Shown: piece after piece, positions 1 to 10,780 of the stretch
How the letters are laid out: the number at the start of each line of letters is the position of its first letter
Numbering within the stretch: the first letter of the stretch is position 1
Assembly (NCBI RefSeq): GCF_036323735.1
Contig: NC_086023.1
Coordinates: 19,079,001-19,143,000, forward strand
DNA length: 64,000 nt
From: Rattus norvegicus
Taxonomy: Eukaryota > Chordata > Mammalia > Rodentia > Muridae
Direction: 5' to 3'
Position numbers and translations under genes: made by a program
Notes under the pieces: model-generated
Databases searched by the model: none
Told to the model about the DNA's origin: nothing
What the model saw: the letters and a program-made list of their open reading frames with translations, nothing else

Positions 1-1149
1 CAGTCACAGCTTCCTGTCCAGAGAAGCCAAGAAGTTGCTAGCCCCTTTAAGAGCAGCTTGTGCAGCCAGTCAGCCCCTGGCAAGGCTTCTCCAGCTGTGC
101 TAGAGTCCTAGTTACAAGTGAAGGGCTCCAAAAGCAGTTCATCAGTTTTTGTTGTGTCAATTGAAACCGCTTTTTTTTTTTTTTTTTTTTTTTTTTGGAA
201 ATGAGTTCAAACTAAACCAAGAATTAAATGACCAGCAGATAAAATTTTAAACATTTTTCTTTTGAATATGAAACACAGAGTAACAATCAAACAATGAAAC
301 AAAAACACAGACATAGACTAACAGACATGGACAGACAGGTGCAACAAGGACAGACAATAGACAGGGAGGGAAGAGAACTAGATGCTCCACCAAAGGGACC
401 CAGATACCCTACCTAGGGGATCCAGAACCAGAACTAAGCATCCATTCCAGTGGGAGCCAAAGAAAGCAGGATGTCTCCTGACCTCCTCCTGTCCCTAGGA
501 AAGCTCTAGAGCAGCTTCCATGCACTTTCCTTTTCTTTTGCCAAAGCATCCCTGGATGCTTTTAGGTGGGAATATCTGCTTTTCTGAAACCCATTCTCTC
601 TCTCTCATGTCTAGGGTCTAAACTATCCCTAATCAAGGTCCAAAAGCTAAAAGCATCTATGAGAATTATGTTTGCTCCTCTAGATTTTAGCATAATTCTA
701 AACACTTACACAAAAAGCATTCTACCATTACCTTGTTCTTTTACAGAGATTATTCATTGCTGGCCCAAACTTTCCTTTGTGCTCACTCCTTTTTCCACAG
801 TGTCCTTCACTGTATCTCTTATACTTGGGCTCCAACTTTGAGGTGTCATCTGACCAAGCCAGCTCAGTCACTCAATAGGGTCTCAAAGGAGGGAATGAGG
901 ATTGAAAATAAAAAGACAATTAGTCAACATTATAACATGGCTCTAGCCAGCACTGAGGCTGAAGTGAGTTTATATTTCTATTCTGCTTTTACATCATTTT
1001 TGGTACATACAAAGGATGTTTTGACCTGGTCAGTTTCAGGTCAAAGAACAAATAAGGCAATAAACAAAGACCTGTGGTATCCAGGCACTTATGACATAAT
1101 CAAGACCTTGAGCCTACTTCCTTGTCCTGGCCCAATGTCAAATTCCTGC
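1..1149. other. No gene seen; unassigned sequence with a poly-T run
   Basis: No supported gene. A pure run of 26 T lies at 171-196, which could be the tail of an old minus-strand retroposon, but I cannot identify the body. The short open frames here lack any recognisable domain and have the length expected by chance in AT-rich DNA. Confidence 0.5.
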
Positions 1150-1325
1150 CAATTTCTAGAAGCAGTCCCAAGAGCTCTCCACACAAATACACATGCAATA
1201 ACAGTGAAAAAAGAGGCTACAAATTTAAAGGAGAGTGGAGGGGGTATGTAGGAAGGTTTGGAAGGAGGAAAGGGAAGAGAAAATATTTTAATTATTTTAT
1301 ATTCTCAAAAATAAAATAAATTTAA
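1150..1325 (+). repeat. Old L1 (Lx-like) 3' end fragment
   Basis: The stretch runs through an A-rich segment with aaaaaagaggc, then an AG-rich block with ggaggaaaggg, and ends in attatattctcaaaaataaaa. This order is typical of the 3' end of old rodent L1 (Lx-type) elements, and a similar ending occurs at 61,300-61,405. The 5' limit is not defined. Subfamily assignment is from memory of the family and is approximate. Confidence 0.45.
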
Positions 1326-1389
1326 AAATCACAATGTGTACAATTTACCATTATATGTCCGGGAGGGAAATGAGGTATGGAGAGGAAAA

Positions 1390-1532
1390 TGGTGTGATGG
1401 CTCATGCCTCCTATCTCAACATTTGGGAAACTGAGACAGGAGGGTTATTAGTTTAAGGCAGCATAGGCTAGTTCTAAGCAAGTTCCAAGCTTGTGTGGAC
1501 CCTGTGCTATGCAAGACCAAGTCGCCAGAAAA
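1390..1532 (+). repeat. B1-family SINE, diverged
   Basis: A 7SL-like SINE body is readable: ggtgtgatggctcatgcct near the start (pol III A-box region), then aactgagacaggaggg, a middle with gcagcataggctagtt, and a short A-tail at the end. It is much diverged from a modern B1, so it is old and probably inactive. Confidence 0.6.
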
Positions 1533-1767
1533 AAATGTTAAGCAAATTTATGTTTAATTTTTGCACTATTTTCATTTTTGCAACATTTTATACACTTGAA
1601 GTTGTTTCCAAACAGAAATTAAGGGAAAACATTAATTATAAAGCAGTCTTTTGCACCAGTTAAGCCTTTCACATACTAAGTACACTCATATTTAAAATAA
1701 ATTTAAAGATCATGAGATACCTAATTTACCATCATATGTCTTAGGGTGAAATGTGGGGTGGGAAGGA

Positions 1768-1830
1768 AGCTGGGCATGACGGTTCATGCCTAGTATCTCC
1801 ATTCTAAAAGGATGGACTGGAAGAAACCAG
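1768..1830 (+). repeat. B1 SINE 5' fragment
   Basis: Begins gctgggcatgacggttcatgc, the 5' head of a B1, then loses similarity after about 60 bases. It appears to be only the left end of an old copy. Confidence 0.4.
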
Positions 1831-3215
1831 CACCAGCACCTATGCAAATATTTCCAAATGAATGACAGTTATGAGGCTACTAAACACTCAAACACCTCAC
1901 CCTAACAAAGTCAGGTTTCCCTTTTCCTTTTCAAAACTCATTTAAATATAACTAGTTTGTGTATTTCTATTTTCATATTTTTTATGTTCACCTCCTCCAG
2001 AATCCTTTTCTAGAGTCAGCTTACATTTGGTCCAAAGCATTGTTTGCCCAGAAACTGCTGTAGACAGGAGACTACATGCGGAGCACTGGAGGCAGAGGGG
2101 CAGGGGGTGGGGGAGAACTGACGACACACCACACGGGACACCATACGGGGACTATCAGTCCAGAGTATGCTTGCTTTGTGTCACCTATTCAGACTGCTTT
2201 CTCCCTAGTTGTGACTGTTAGACCTTCGGGATCAGGGGTGGACATTTATCTGTGAGACTTAATATATACTGACAGACACAGACACCAACAGGCCATAGAA
2301 GAGTACCTTTTGCAAGGATTAGAGAACCATCACTGCACTTCATTAACTAAAGAATCTTGGACAGACCTGGGCAGTTCAGAAAGCATCTTTGGGTCCATTC
2401 AGTAAACACTGTTCCTGGATCCAGGCACTGACAGGGAGCCATCAATTCCTGCACAGGTGCATGACCCAGGCTCTTGGCTAACTCTTCCCTTCTGTTGGTC
2501 TCATCTAATCCCGCTAACAGTCTTTGAAGCAGGTATCATTGTAATGAAGGGATAAATAAAGTCATGGCCAATCTAAGCAACAATCAGATTTCCCACAGGA
2601 TGTTGTTCACGTGGTTGGGAACTTGTGTGTCATTGTTAACACACCTCAAGGAGACTGAGGCTAGGGATGTTTGCAGCGACATGGACATTTCTTTAATCTA
2701 CCAAAACACAAGTTGACTGGCTTTAGAAATGTTAAATGGGAATTGGCATCACCTCATAAACAGAGATGAGCCTACTGAAGTCAGAGCATCTCCTCTGAAT
2801 GGTGAGTGTCCTAAAGGATGTGAAAAACAAGCTAGAGAAACTGTGCATGGGTAAGAGGTACACAGGGTCTGGAGAGCACTTAGAACAAGAGAGAATGTTC
2901 CTGGGTTCCTTGAGAAGTCCTGGAGAAAGTGTTTCTCTCCAACACGTAGACTGGAACCTATCACTTTCATTTCCCAGTTTCAGTTTTGTCGTACTATGAC
3001 AAGAAAAATTTTGTTTGGATAATCATCAGCCTCCTGAAAACAAAGCTAAAAAGCAAAGGTTTCTGCTTTTCTCACTTCCACAGACACAGATTAGGACCTA
3101 GATTTTGTTCTAGGTTTCTTTTTTTTTTTGTCTTGTTTTGCTTTATTGTTTAACTTTTTACTTTTGTAAATTATCTAAATATTTCACCACTTGAATTTAA
3201 CTACGAAATTCTAAC
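1831..3215. other. No gene or clear repeat seen
   Basis: About 1.4 kb without a supported gene. The longest open frames (60-75 codons on both strands) show no domain, signal peptide or codon pattern that sets them apart from chance. I could not assign any interspersed repeat with confidence. Confidence 0.4.
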
Positions 3216-3365
3216 ATTGGCCAGGAGGGAAGATGGTACACTGCCATAACCCCAGCATTCAGGCAACAGAGGCAAGAGCATCACCACAAGGTTTAGGCTG
3301 ACCTAAGCTATTCAACAAGCTCTAATCAGGCCTGCAGAGCAAGTCCCCATATCAGAAAAAAAGCC
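3216..3365 (+). repeat. B1-like SINE, old
   Basis: Shows the SINE order: ggccaggagggaagatggtac at the head, ccccagcattcaggcaacagaggcaag, then a stretch resembling the B1 right half and an A-rich end with runs of a and c. Several indels relative to B1 indicate an ancient copy. Confidence 0.5.
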
Positions 3366-3978
3366 CCCAAAACCCCAAACCAAAACAACAAAAGTCCTCT
3401 AAAGTTCGGCAGTAATTTTCCTTCCTTCTAAACAAAATGCCCGTAGAGTATCAACTCACACTGTGACCTGAAAGATCACACTCAAAATGCTGTCAGCTAT
3501 TTCTATTCTTTGTTGGTTTTACTTTATCTTCCAAATTAAGTGATGTCACTGCAGTAGGAAGTTCAGCTGAATACTGCTGGTGGTGCCGCTTTAGGTGTCC
3601 CCCTCAGAGCCTTGGGGAGCTTTGTTCTGGGTCAGTCAATTCTGGAGCAGGGGTATCAAACTAGAAAGAAGTCACCTGTGTGCTGGCTGAGCAGACAAAC
3701 AGGATGCCTGTCGTGGAGTCAAGCTCAAGCTTAGAAGAGTGACACACCCAAGTGACCGGACCTGCAGTTACTTAATATAAAGTAAGTTCAGATGTTGAGA
3801 AAAACACTGACCGAAGGGTCCTCACTTGTAGATAACTCACACTGAGAATGGGATTGAGCCACATTCACTGGTCATTTGAGCAATCTCATTTGAGATGCTA
3901 CTCAGAACTAGGAATATAGGGTTTGCGGGTTGTTTGCTTGTTTGTTTTTTCAGGTAATGTAGTCAGGTTGTTGAAATT
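3366..3978. other. No gene seen; left flank of provirus 1
   Basis: Unassigned sequence directly upstream of the first provirus. It ends with the left copy of the 6-bp target duplication (cctgaa at 3,979-3,984). Confidence 0.4.
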
Positions 3979-3984
3979 CCTGAA

Positions 3985-4303
3985 TGTGGAAAGCTGTGAT
4001 AACATTCGCCATTACAAGATGGCGCTGGCTTCTGCCGCGCCAGCCCGACTTCCTTTCAGGAAACTAGCTGTGTGTGCATGTGCAAGAGTGTGTTCACGCC
4101 AAGTCTTTGCCCACCCCGGGGCGTGCCAATGAGATCATGGGTAAGCGACCAATCAGGCGTGGACACGCCACATTAGGGTGTATATAAGCAGCGACTTTCT
4201 GCGGCTCGCTCTCTTCCTCTTTAAGATGCAATAAACGCTTTGCTGCAGAAGGATCCTGGTGTCTGCACGTCGTTCTTGCTGGCAAGACGTTGGGCACGCA
4301 ACA
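3985..4303 (+). repeat. 5' LTR of provirus 1
   Basis: Starts tgtggaaagc and ends gcaaca, fitting TG...CA termini. It holds a CCAAT-type box (gaccaatcagg near 4,148), a TATA box (tatataag at 4,181) and a polyadenylation signal aataaa at 4,230-4,235, in the U3-R-U5 order of a plus-strand LTR. The sequence acaagatggcgctgg near 4,014 is reminiscent of IAP LTRs. Confidence 0.92.
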
Positions 4304-4305
4304 TT

Positions 4306-4323
4306 TGGTGCCAAAACCCGGGA
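4306..4323 (+). other. Primer-binding site, tRNA-Phe type
   Basis: Reads tggtgccaaaacccggga, three bases after the LTR end. It fits the tRNA-Phe complement used by IAP elements except for one A where G is expected. The change is a G-to-A at a CpG, as produced by methyl-CpG decay. Confidence 0.8.
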
Positions 4324-4411
4324 CAAACGCCTCACCATCGCTGGCGCCGAGGAGAGCCTCCGCTCTCGGAGAGGGTCCAGAACTGCAGGACGCAGGTAGG
4401 CTCTGAGAGGC

Positions 4412-5104
4412 ATGTTTAGTCTTGATCTCTCTCATCTCTCTCCCCCATTAGAAGATGCGGTGGAAGCTTTTGTTATCGTTTTGGCAGCGCTCATTCTTTC
4501 TCTTTTGGTTTTTGATTTTGCGGCTGCCGCTAGGCACAGTCAGAAATTGTGCCTAGAAGATGAGAAATGCTGCCCAACAGTAATAGCAGGACAGGGGGCA
4601 TTAGAGGAGTTACAGGACAGCATGTCACAAACAGAGCGAGGTGAAAGATTAGAAGCTTTAAGAAGGAAAGGTGCACCTAAGAAAAGAGGCCCTTCCGAGG
4701 ACCTTGGATCCGAGGAAGCGAGAGATAAGGGAAAGTACGCCCTTGGAGAGAAACAGGGAGGAGATAAAAGGAACACAGTATTTTGGGAGAAAAAAATTGT
4801 CTTTGTGCTTGTAAAAGGTGTGATTAGGCTCTGGAAACTTCACAGAGTCATACTGATCAGATTTGATAGAGGTAGACCGCCTGAAACATTTATTCAGGAG
4901 AATCAAACAAAAAGATATCTCAATTCTAAACTTTTGTCTTCAGAGTTGTATTTTACAGAGTGTGCCTACTTGGATTCCTGGTCTCAAGGACTTTTAGCTG
5001 GAACCAGTCAGAACACATCAGCTACAGCATTAGTTTCATTTTTCCTACCCCCTACCCCCAAGGACATCTCAACGCCCATGCACAGCTTGATGGAGTTAAT
5101 GTAA
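4412..5104 (+). pseudogene. gag-position open frame (230 codons) of provirus 1
   Basis: The first long frame after the leader opens about 90 bases downstream of the primer site, where gag should lie. The product has a hydrophobic segment near residues 18-38, then a charged, Lys/Glu/Arg-rich stretch around residues 55-125. From about residue 126 it looks unrelated to that charged part. No capsid homology region or zinc knuckle (CX2CX4HX4C) can be seen, so it cannot be a complete Gag. It most likely represents a 5' gag remnant joined to other internal sequence. Identity as gag rests on position only. Confidence 0.4.
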
Positions 5105-7740
5105 TTGGGTTGTGAGTGGAAATATTCAGGACTGTGTTTCACTTCCATACCATTTGTGAATGTCAGTCGTGCTGCTCAGATATCCCGTAATATATCTCAG
5201 TATCTTACAGGAATTTGGTTTCAACACGTTGATGGACTAGTCCAGGAATTGAGACAATCCATCGTCCATATCAACTCCACTCGAATGGATGGTCACCGTG
5301 GAAGTGGTGGGAAAGGGGAAATCCTACCTCTGCTGCTGACTCCTATTGGAATCTGGGTCCCTTTGGTAGGACACCATCTAGTTTTTTTCCCCTCTGCCTA
5401 TTGTCTGTCCTTGGTGCACCAAGCTGTCCATGTCTGTCAGTTTATGTCTGTGGTTTTTGTTTCTCCTTGTTTAAATGTTTTATGTTTCATGTTCAAAAGA
5501 AAAAATGGTAAAAACATTATCTGCCAGTCGTTCACACCTTGACTTGGTTTTAACTCGTTTCAAGAAGAGAACAATGAATAAAAAGCAGTTTCAATTGGCT
5601 TTTAGAGCCTACATCTGTAGCTAGAAGCCTAAGTCCGCTGGGCAAGCTCCCCAGGGGGCTGGGTAAATCTTTATACTAGCCGATCCTAAAGGCACCAGGA
5701 GCTTCACAACTTCTATGGTAATGAAACTGATGGCTGTTTCTCTTAGAAAAATCTTTGTGATTATTGGACTCAACAGGTGACAAGGTGCTTCTCTTAAAAT
5801 CAGCTAGAAAACTAAAATTGGTGCTTGGTGTAAATATTAAAGACATGTGTAGCCACTTCAATTTTGTTTCTGATTGGTTTTAAATGTATAAATATGCTCT
5901 ACATGCCTTGGTTATGGACTATTATTGGCTTTTAAGTTATTGGATATGGTTAAAAAGGTATAATTTTGGTAACAGAAAGTTGACATAAACCTGGTAATTT
6001 GTATGTAGTCATTCTAGACAACATGTGGCATGAGCCAACCTAGGGAAACAGGTCTAAATTAAGATAATATTTTTATGGAACTCTTATCCTAAAAACCAGG
6101 CTTCTAAAAGAATTTAGGGCAACGTCTCTTTGTTGAGGTATCGGAAACCACACCATCATGTGTTCATATGTAGGAAATGGCAGTCAAACTTTGTAGCATG
6201 AAGGACAGACTCGGCGTTTTGGAGACTGGATTTTGGAGACTAGCTCATTTGTTGGAGGTTGAGTTTTGCTTTCCAAAGTTGTGGTTTGCCCTGAAGTTAC
6301 CTGTATTTTAATGCTAATTCCACTGCCCCAAGGATAGCTGCCTAGTCACTACTCAGAACTCAGGTGACCTTGTGCTCTGGTGTTACAAGGAGAATTTAAG
6401 GATTGTGATTAAGGATTGCCAGTGTTTCATTGACTAACTCAAACTTATTTATTATTGAGAAAAAATCAAACAGATAGAGATTGTTACAGGATTTACGAAG
6501 GATTGATGAGGTTTTAGAACTTGTGAGAGCATTACAGCCAGTTTGCTTACTCAAACTGCCATTTCAAGATAGATTTAGAGGATGTCATGGCGATTGTGAG
6601 TTTTCATTTCGTGAGCTTGCTTATAATTTTAGAGAGCCCATAAAGTGATATCATTAAAAATTTTACAAAGGAATGGCTAATAGCCTTATATTATATAATT
6701 TTGTCGCTTCTTCAATGTAAGAAGTTAGAACTTTAAATCTTTCAGTGTATATAGGAATTTTTACTAAAAACCTTTGCTCTCAAAATGAGCTTTAATATTT
6801 GGGGAGTAGCTGTTACACTACTCCAGAAAAGAATATTTGAAACTAATTTTAAGCTTCTAAGGATATGTTAGTTGGCTAAGTACCTCACCTTACCAGAGGA
6901 CTTAGGTCTTTGTTATCCTCATTGGAAATAAAGTTTGTGAGGTGCTAGAGAGATGGCTTAGTGGTTAAGAAAACTAAATACTGTTCCTTTAGAGGCCATT
7001 TAAGAACTCAAACTGGATTGCCTAGACCCCTTAACGAGGGAGGACAATGATACTAGACAGTTTATATCTTAATAAGTAAAAAAGGGGAGTTATCCCTGTA
7101 TGCTAAATAATGCTCCTTTTATTTCAATTTTAAAATTTGGATGCCAAGGAACTCTGAGTGTTTATGGCACCCTATAACTAGGCATACTTCTGCCTAGGTG
7201 AAATAGAAAGATCCATATATTGGCATGATCCTGTCCAGGTATTTTTATGGGGAAGAGGGAATCTTTGTGTTTTTTCTACAGGATGCTACAAGAGTATGCC
7301 AGTTGCCAGAGGTGGCTGGTGAGACTTGCTGATCCTGAGAGCATGAAGATTCAGCTCTCCTGGTTTGGGTCCCTGAAGTCATTCCTGTGCCGTTAAGAGG
7401 AAGATAGAAGATTCCCCCTCATCTTTTGTCATCACAGAGATTTTGGCGTTGCTGCAGTCAGCGTTACCACTGTGTGTTCCCGTCTCACTGTGGCCTACGC
7501 TCAGACCCTCTGTGCACTGCTGCTTGCTGGAGAAGACTGGACTCCATTACCCTTGCCCCCCTCATTCCCCTGGCGACTCTTGCTGCCTTAACTGGTGTTG
7601 TCATTTTGCAGTCTGTAGCTTCACAGGAATGCCATCTGCGTGAAGCTGCTGTGGACTGGGGAACTCTGCCCTGGTTGTACAGATCTCAGACATGGTTCCA
7701 TTGCCTGCTGGTTGGTCCAGAGAAGAATGACTGATCCTGA
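5105..7740 (+). other. Degraded internal region of provirus 1
   Basis: About 2.6 kb with frequent stops in all frames. A 145-codon frame at 5,105-5,542 has no identifiable domain. At 6,940-7,010 the sequence gctagagagatggcttagtggtt matches the head of a B4-type SINE, suggesting an inserted SINE fragment. No pol motifs such as YXDD, DTG or RNase H TDGS were found by eye. Confidence 0.5.
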
Positions 7741-8155
7741 ACTGTCCTGGGAAAGACCTTGTTACTTTCGCTGCTATTGTAGCAGCCATTACTGCTGCAG
7801 CCATTGTGTCTGCAGTGTCTAGAGTTACCCTCCCCCAATCTATTGTTAGGCAAGCACAGTGGGTGAACTTTCTGGAGTAGTTGCTAACAATTGGGAATTC
7901 TAAATTTTATTATAGGAGTGGCTTGACTACAGCCCTTGGTGGTAGCAGCTGAGGAGAACCAGATGAGGTGCCCACTACTTATCGGGAGTGGCTCTGTTTG
8001 GTACAGCCCTATGCTGTGGATTAGTGTTCATGCTATGGTTGGTTTGCAAACTCAGATCTCAACAGAACCGTGACAAGGTCGTTGTCACTCAAGCACTTGT
8101 GGCCATTGAACAAGGGGCCTCCCCTGGAATTTGGTTATCTATGCTCAGGAATTAG
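7741..8155 (+). pseudogene. Envelope transmembrane-subunit remnant of provirus 1
   Basis: Two pieces resemble the transmembrane subunit of a retroviral envelope. Around 7,767-7,820 one frame gives a run of Ala/Ile/Val/Thr (FAAIVAAITAAAIVSAV), the composition of a fusion peptide. In 7,985-8,155 an open stretch of 56 codons ends at a tag stop (8,153-8,155). It has a hydrophobic anchor rich in Ala, Leu, Cys and Val, followed by KLRSQQNRDK and a short tail. That order (fusion peptide, anchor, basic stop-transfer, short cytoplasmic tail) fits Env. Stops and frame changes between the two pieces show that no full protein can be made. The surface subunit is not recognisable. Confidence 0.6.
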
Positions 8156-8550
8156 TCGGCATCTGAGTTCTCTGCTCTTGCACCCCATGGATTTGTGGAT
8201 CCATTGCACTGGGATGAGAGAGACTCAATGATTCTTTGATCAGCCCTTCTACATCGCTGAGGTTTCCTCATTGCACACGATAGGGTGATCATGATTTCCC
8301 CACTATCTCATTTTCCGGCTGGCCTCTTTTGTAGAGTTCGCCCTAGATCGTTTAGCAGTTACTGTCACACAGCACTGCGGCATCCAGAGACGGGCAACTT
8401 TACTCATGCACAGACCAATCTAAGACATGGGGCCCGGTGGCGATAGGGTTACCCTACGACGGATAAGGCTGTGACATTAGAGGAATGACCTAAGACAGGA
8501 GCCACAGCAGATGGACGTAACTGCGGAGGCCTAGACCAGCCTCATTCTAG

Positions 8551-8569
8551 TAAAACAAAAAGGGGGAGA
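8551..8569 (+). other. Polypurine tract of provirus 1
   Basis: The run aaaacaaaaagggggaga directly abuts the 3' LTR start, the expected plus-strand primer position in a retroelement. Confidence 0.8.
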
Positions 8570-8888
8570 TGTGGAAAGCCGTGATAACATTTGCCATTAC
8601 AAGATGGCGCTGGCTTCCGCTGCGCCAGCCCAACTTCCTTTCAGGAAACTAGCTGTGTGCGCATGTGCAAGAGTGTGTTCGCGCCAAGTCTTTGCCCACC
8701 CTGGGGCATGCCAATGAGATCATGGGTAAGCGACCAATCAGGCGTGGACACGCCACATTAGGGTGTATATAAGCAGCGCCATTCTGGGGCTCGCTCTCTT
8801 CCTCTTTAAGATGCAATAAACGCTTTGCTGCAGAAGCATCCTGGTGTCTGTGCGTCATTCTTGCTGGCAAGACGTTGGGCGCATGACA
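8570..8888 (+). repeat. 3' LTR of provirus 1
   Basis: 319 bp, tgtggaaagc to gcatgaca. TATA box at 8,766-8,773 and aataaa at 8,815-8,820. About 20 substitutions and no length difference relative to the 5' LTR. Followed by cctgaa, the second target-duplication copy. Confidence 0.92.
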
Positions 8889-8894
8889 CCTGAA

Positions 8895-9184
8895 TGTCAG
8901 AGAGAAATGAAAATCGCAACATAGAGAATGAGGAGCCTCCTCCTTTCCTCTGTTCACGTGATTGCTAACTAGCTCTCTATTTTCTGTGTCATTCCCTAGG
9001 TTTACACCACATGAAGCTCCATCTCCAGCATCCTTTCTGTGTGCTGGTTTCACCTCCATTGCCTGTCTGTGCTGGCTCACATCCTGGTCCTTATGCCTTT
9101 CCTGTACTGTCCTTGCTACCTTCAATGTAGGTTCCACTTGTCATGAACCTCAGTTCATTCTTTCATTGTATCTCATAAATTTGG
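8895..9184. other. No feature seen
   Basis: Right flank of provirus 1. No repeat or gene could be assigned. Confidence 0.4.
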
Positions 9185-9322
9185 GCTGAAGGTCTTTTAT
9201 TTCCTTCTTAATTTCTGTCTTGACCCATTTTATTTTGATCAGAGAGGTGTTCAGTTTCCATGAGTTTGTAAGCTTTCTGTTGTTTTGATTGTTGATATCC
9301 CACTTCAATTTGAAGTGGTCAG
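9185..9322 (-). repeat. L1 ORF2 fragment
   Basis: Read on the minus strand it contains catggaaactgaacac and a Lys-rich stretch typical of the L1 ORF2 region between endonuclease and reverse transcriptase. The adjoining sequence to the right is L1 3' UTR, so the two are out of natural order. This suggests two L1 pieces or a rearranged one. Confidence 0.5.
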
Positions 9323-9336
9323 ATCCCACCCTCCCC

Positions 9337-9338
<2 letters not shown>

Positions 9339-9389
<51 letters not shown>
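9339..9389. repeat. (TC)n microsatellite
   Basis: About 25 uninterrupted TC units inside an L1 3' UTR. Length is likely to be variable between individuals. Confidence 0.95.
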
Positions 9390-9393
<4 letters not shown>

Positions 9394-10780
9394 TCATGGG
9401 CTTATCCCATTTCCTGGTTTCCCATCCACAAACTCCTTATCACATCTTCCTCCCCCTTCTTCTGTAAGGGTGTTTCCCCCCATCCCCAACCACCCATCCC
9501 TTCCCATCTCCCAGCCCTGACATTCCCCTTTACTGATGTGTACAGTTTTGGTAGGACCAAGGCCTTCTCCTCCCATTGGTGCTGAACAAAGCCTTCCTCT
9601 GCTACATGTGCAGTTGGAGCCATGGGTCAGTCAATGTGTACTCTTTGGATAGTAGTTTAGTCCCTGGGAGCTCTGGTTGGTTGGAATTGTTGTGTTTATG
9701 GGGTTGCAAGCCCCTTCAGCTTCTTCAATCCTTTCTCTAACTCCTCCAATGGGGACTCCATTCTCAGTTCAATGGTTTGCTGGTAGCTTTCGCATCTGTA
9801 TTTATCACACTCTGGCAGAGCCTCTCAGGAGACAGCTATATCAGGCTCCTGTCAGCATGCACTTCTTGGCATCAGCAATATTGTCTGAGTTTGGTGGCTG
9901 TATGTATATATGCTGGATCCCCACGTTGGGCAGTCTCTGAATGTCCATTCCTTCAGTCTCTGTACCAAAGGTTCTCTCCATATCCCCTCCTATGAACATT
10001 TTTGTTTCCCCTTTTAAGAAGGACTGAAGCCTCTTTGGTCTTCCTTCTTCTTGAGCTTCATGTGGTCTATGGATTGTATCTTGGGTAATTCTAGCTTTTG
10101 GGCTAATATCCACTTATCAGTGAGTACATACCATGTGTGGTTTTTGTGGAGTTACCTAACTCAGGATAATATTTTCTAGTTCCATCCATTTGCCTAAGAA
10201 TTTTGTAAAGTCATTGTTTTTGATAACTGAGTAGTACTCCATTGTGTAGATATACAACATTTTCTGTATCCATTCTTTTATTGAAAGACCTCTAGGTTCT
10301 TTCCAGCTTCTGGCTATTATAAATAAAGCTGCTATGGACATAGTGGAGCATGTGTCCTTGTTATACGTTGGAGCATCTTTTGGTATATACCCAGGAGTGG
10401 TATAGCTGCGTCCTCAGGTAGCACTATGTTCGATTTACTGAAGAACCATGAGACTGATTTCCAGAGTGGTTGTACCAGCTTGCAATCCCACCAACAATGG
10501 AGGAGTACTTTTGCTTTCTCCACATCCTTGCCAGCATCTGTTGTCACCTGAGTTTTTGATCTTAACCATTCTGACTGGTGTGAGGTAGAATCTCAGGGTT
10601 GTTTTGATTTGAACTTCCCTGATGACAAAGGATATTAAACATTTCATTATGTGCTTCTCAGCCACTCAATATTCTTCAGGTGAGAATTCTTTGTTTAGCT
10701 CTGTACTCCATTTTTTAATAGGGTTCTTTGGTTCTCTGGAGTCTAACTTATTGAGTTGTTTGTATACAGTGGATATTAGC

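Larger units (their letters stand above)
3985..8888 (+). mobile_element. Complete class II (IAP-related) provirus 1, coding-dead
   Basis: Two LTRs of equal length (319 bp) flank 4.27 kb of internal sequence. The insert is bordered by the 6-bp duplication cctgaa (3,979-3,984 and 8,889-8,894). A near match to the tRNA-Phe primer site follows the 5' LTR and a purine tract precedes the 3' LTR. A 6-bp duplication and tRNA-Phe priming are known for IAP-type ERVK elements. The LTRs differ at about 20 of 319 positions by my hand alignment, so insertion is not recent. The internal region has a gag-position open frame and a recognisable envelope transmembrane tail. I see no protease, reverse transcriptase or integrase motif, so it resembles a non-autonomous or heavily deleted family member. 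Confidence 0.9.

Noticed and set aside
4094..4435. Minus-strand frame across the LTR of provirus 1, also at 8,649-9,137
   Set aside because: Antisense to an LTR on both copies; no domain, so a chance frame.
9285..9585. Ser/Leu-rich frames over the TC repeat
   Set aside because: Translation of a dinucleotide repeat within an L1 3' UTR.
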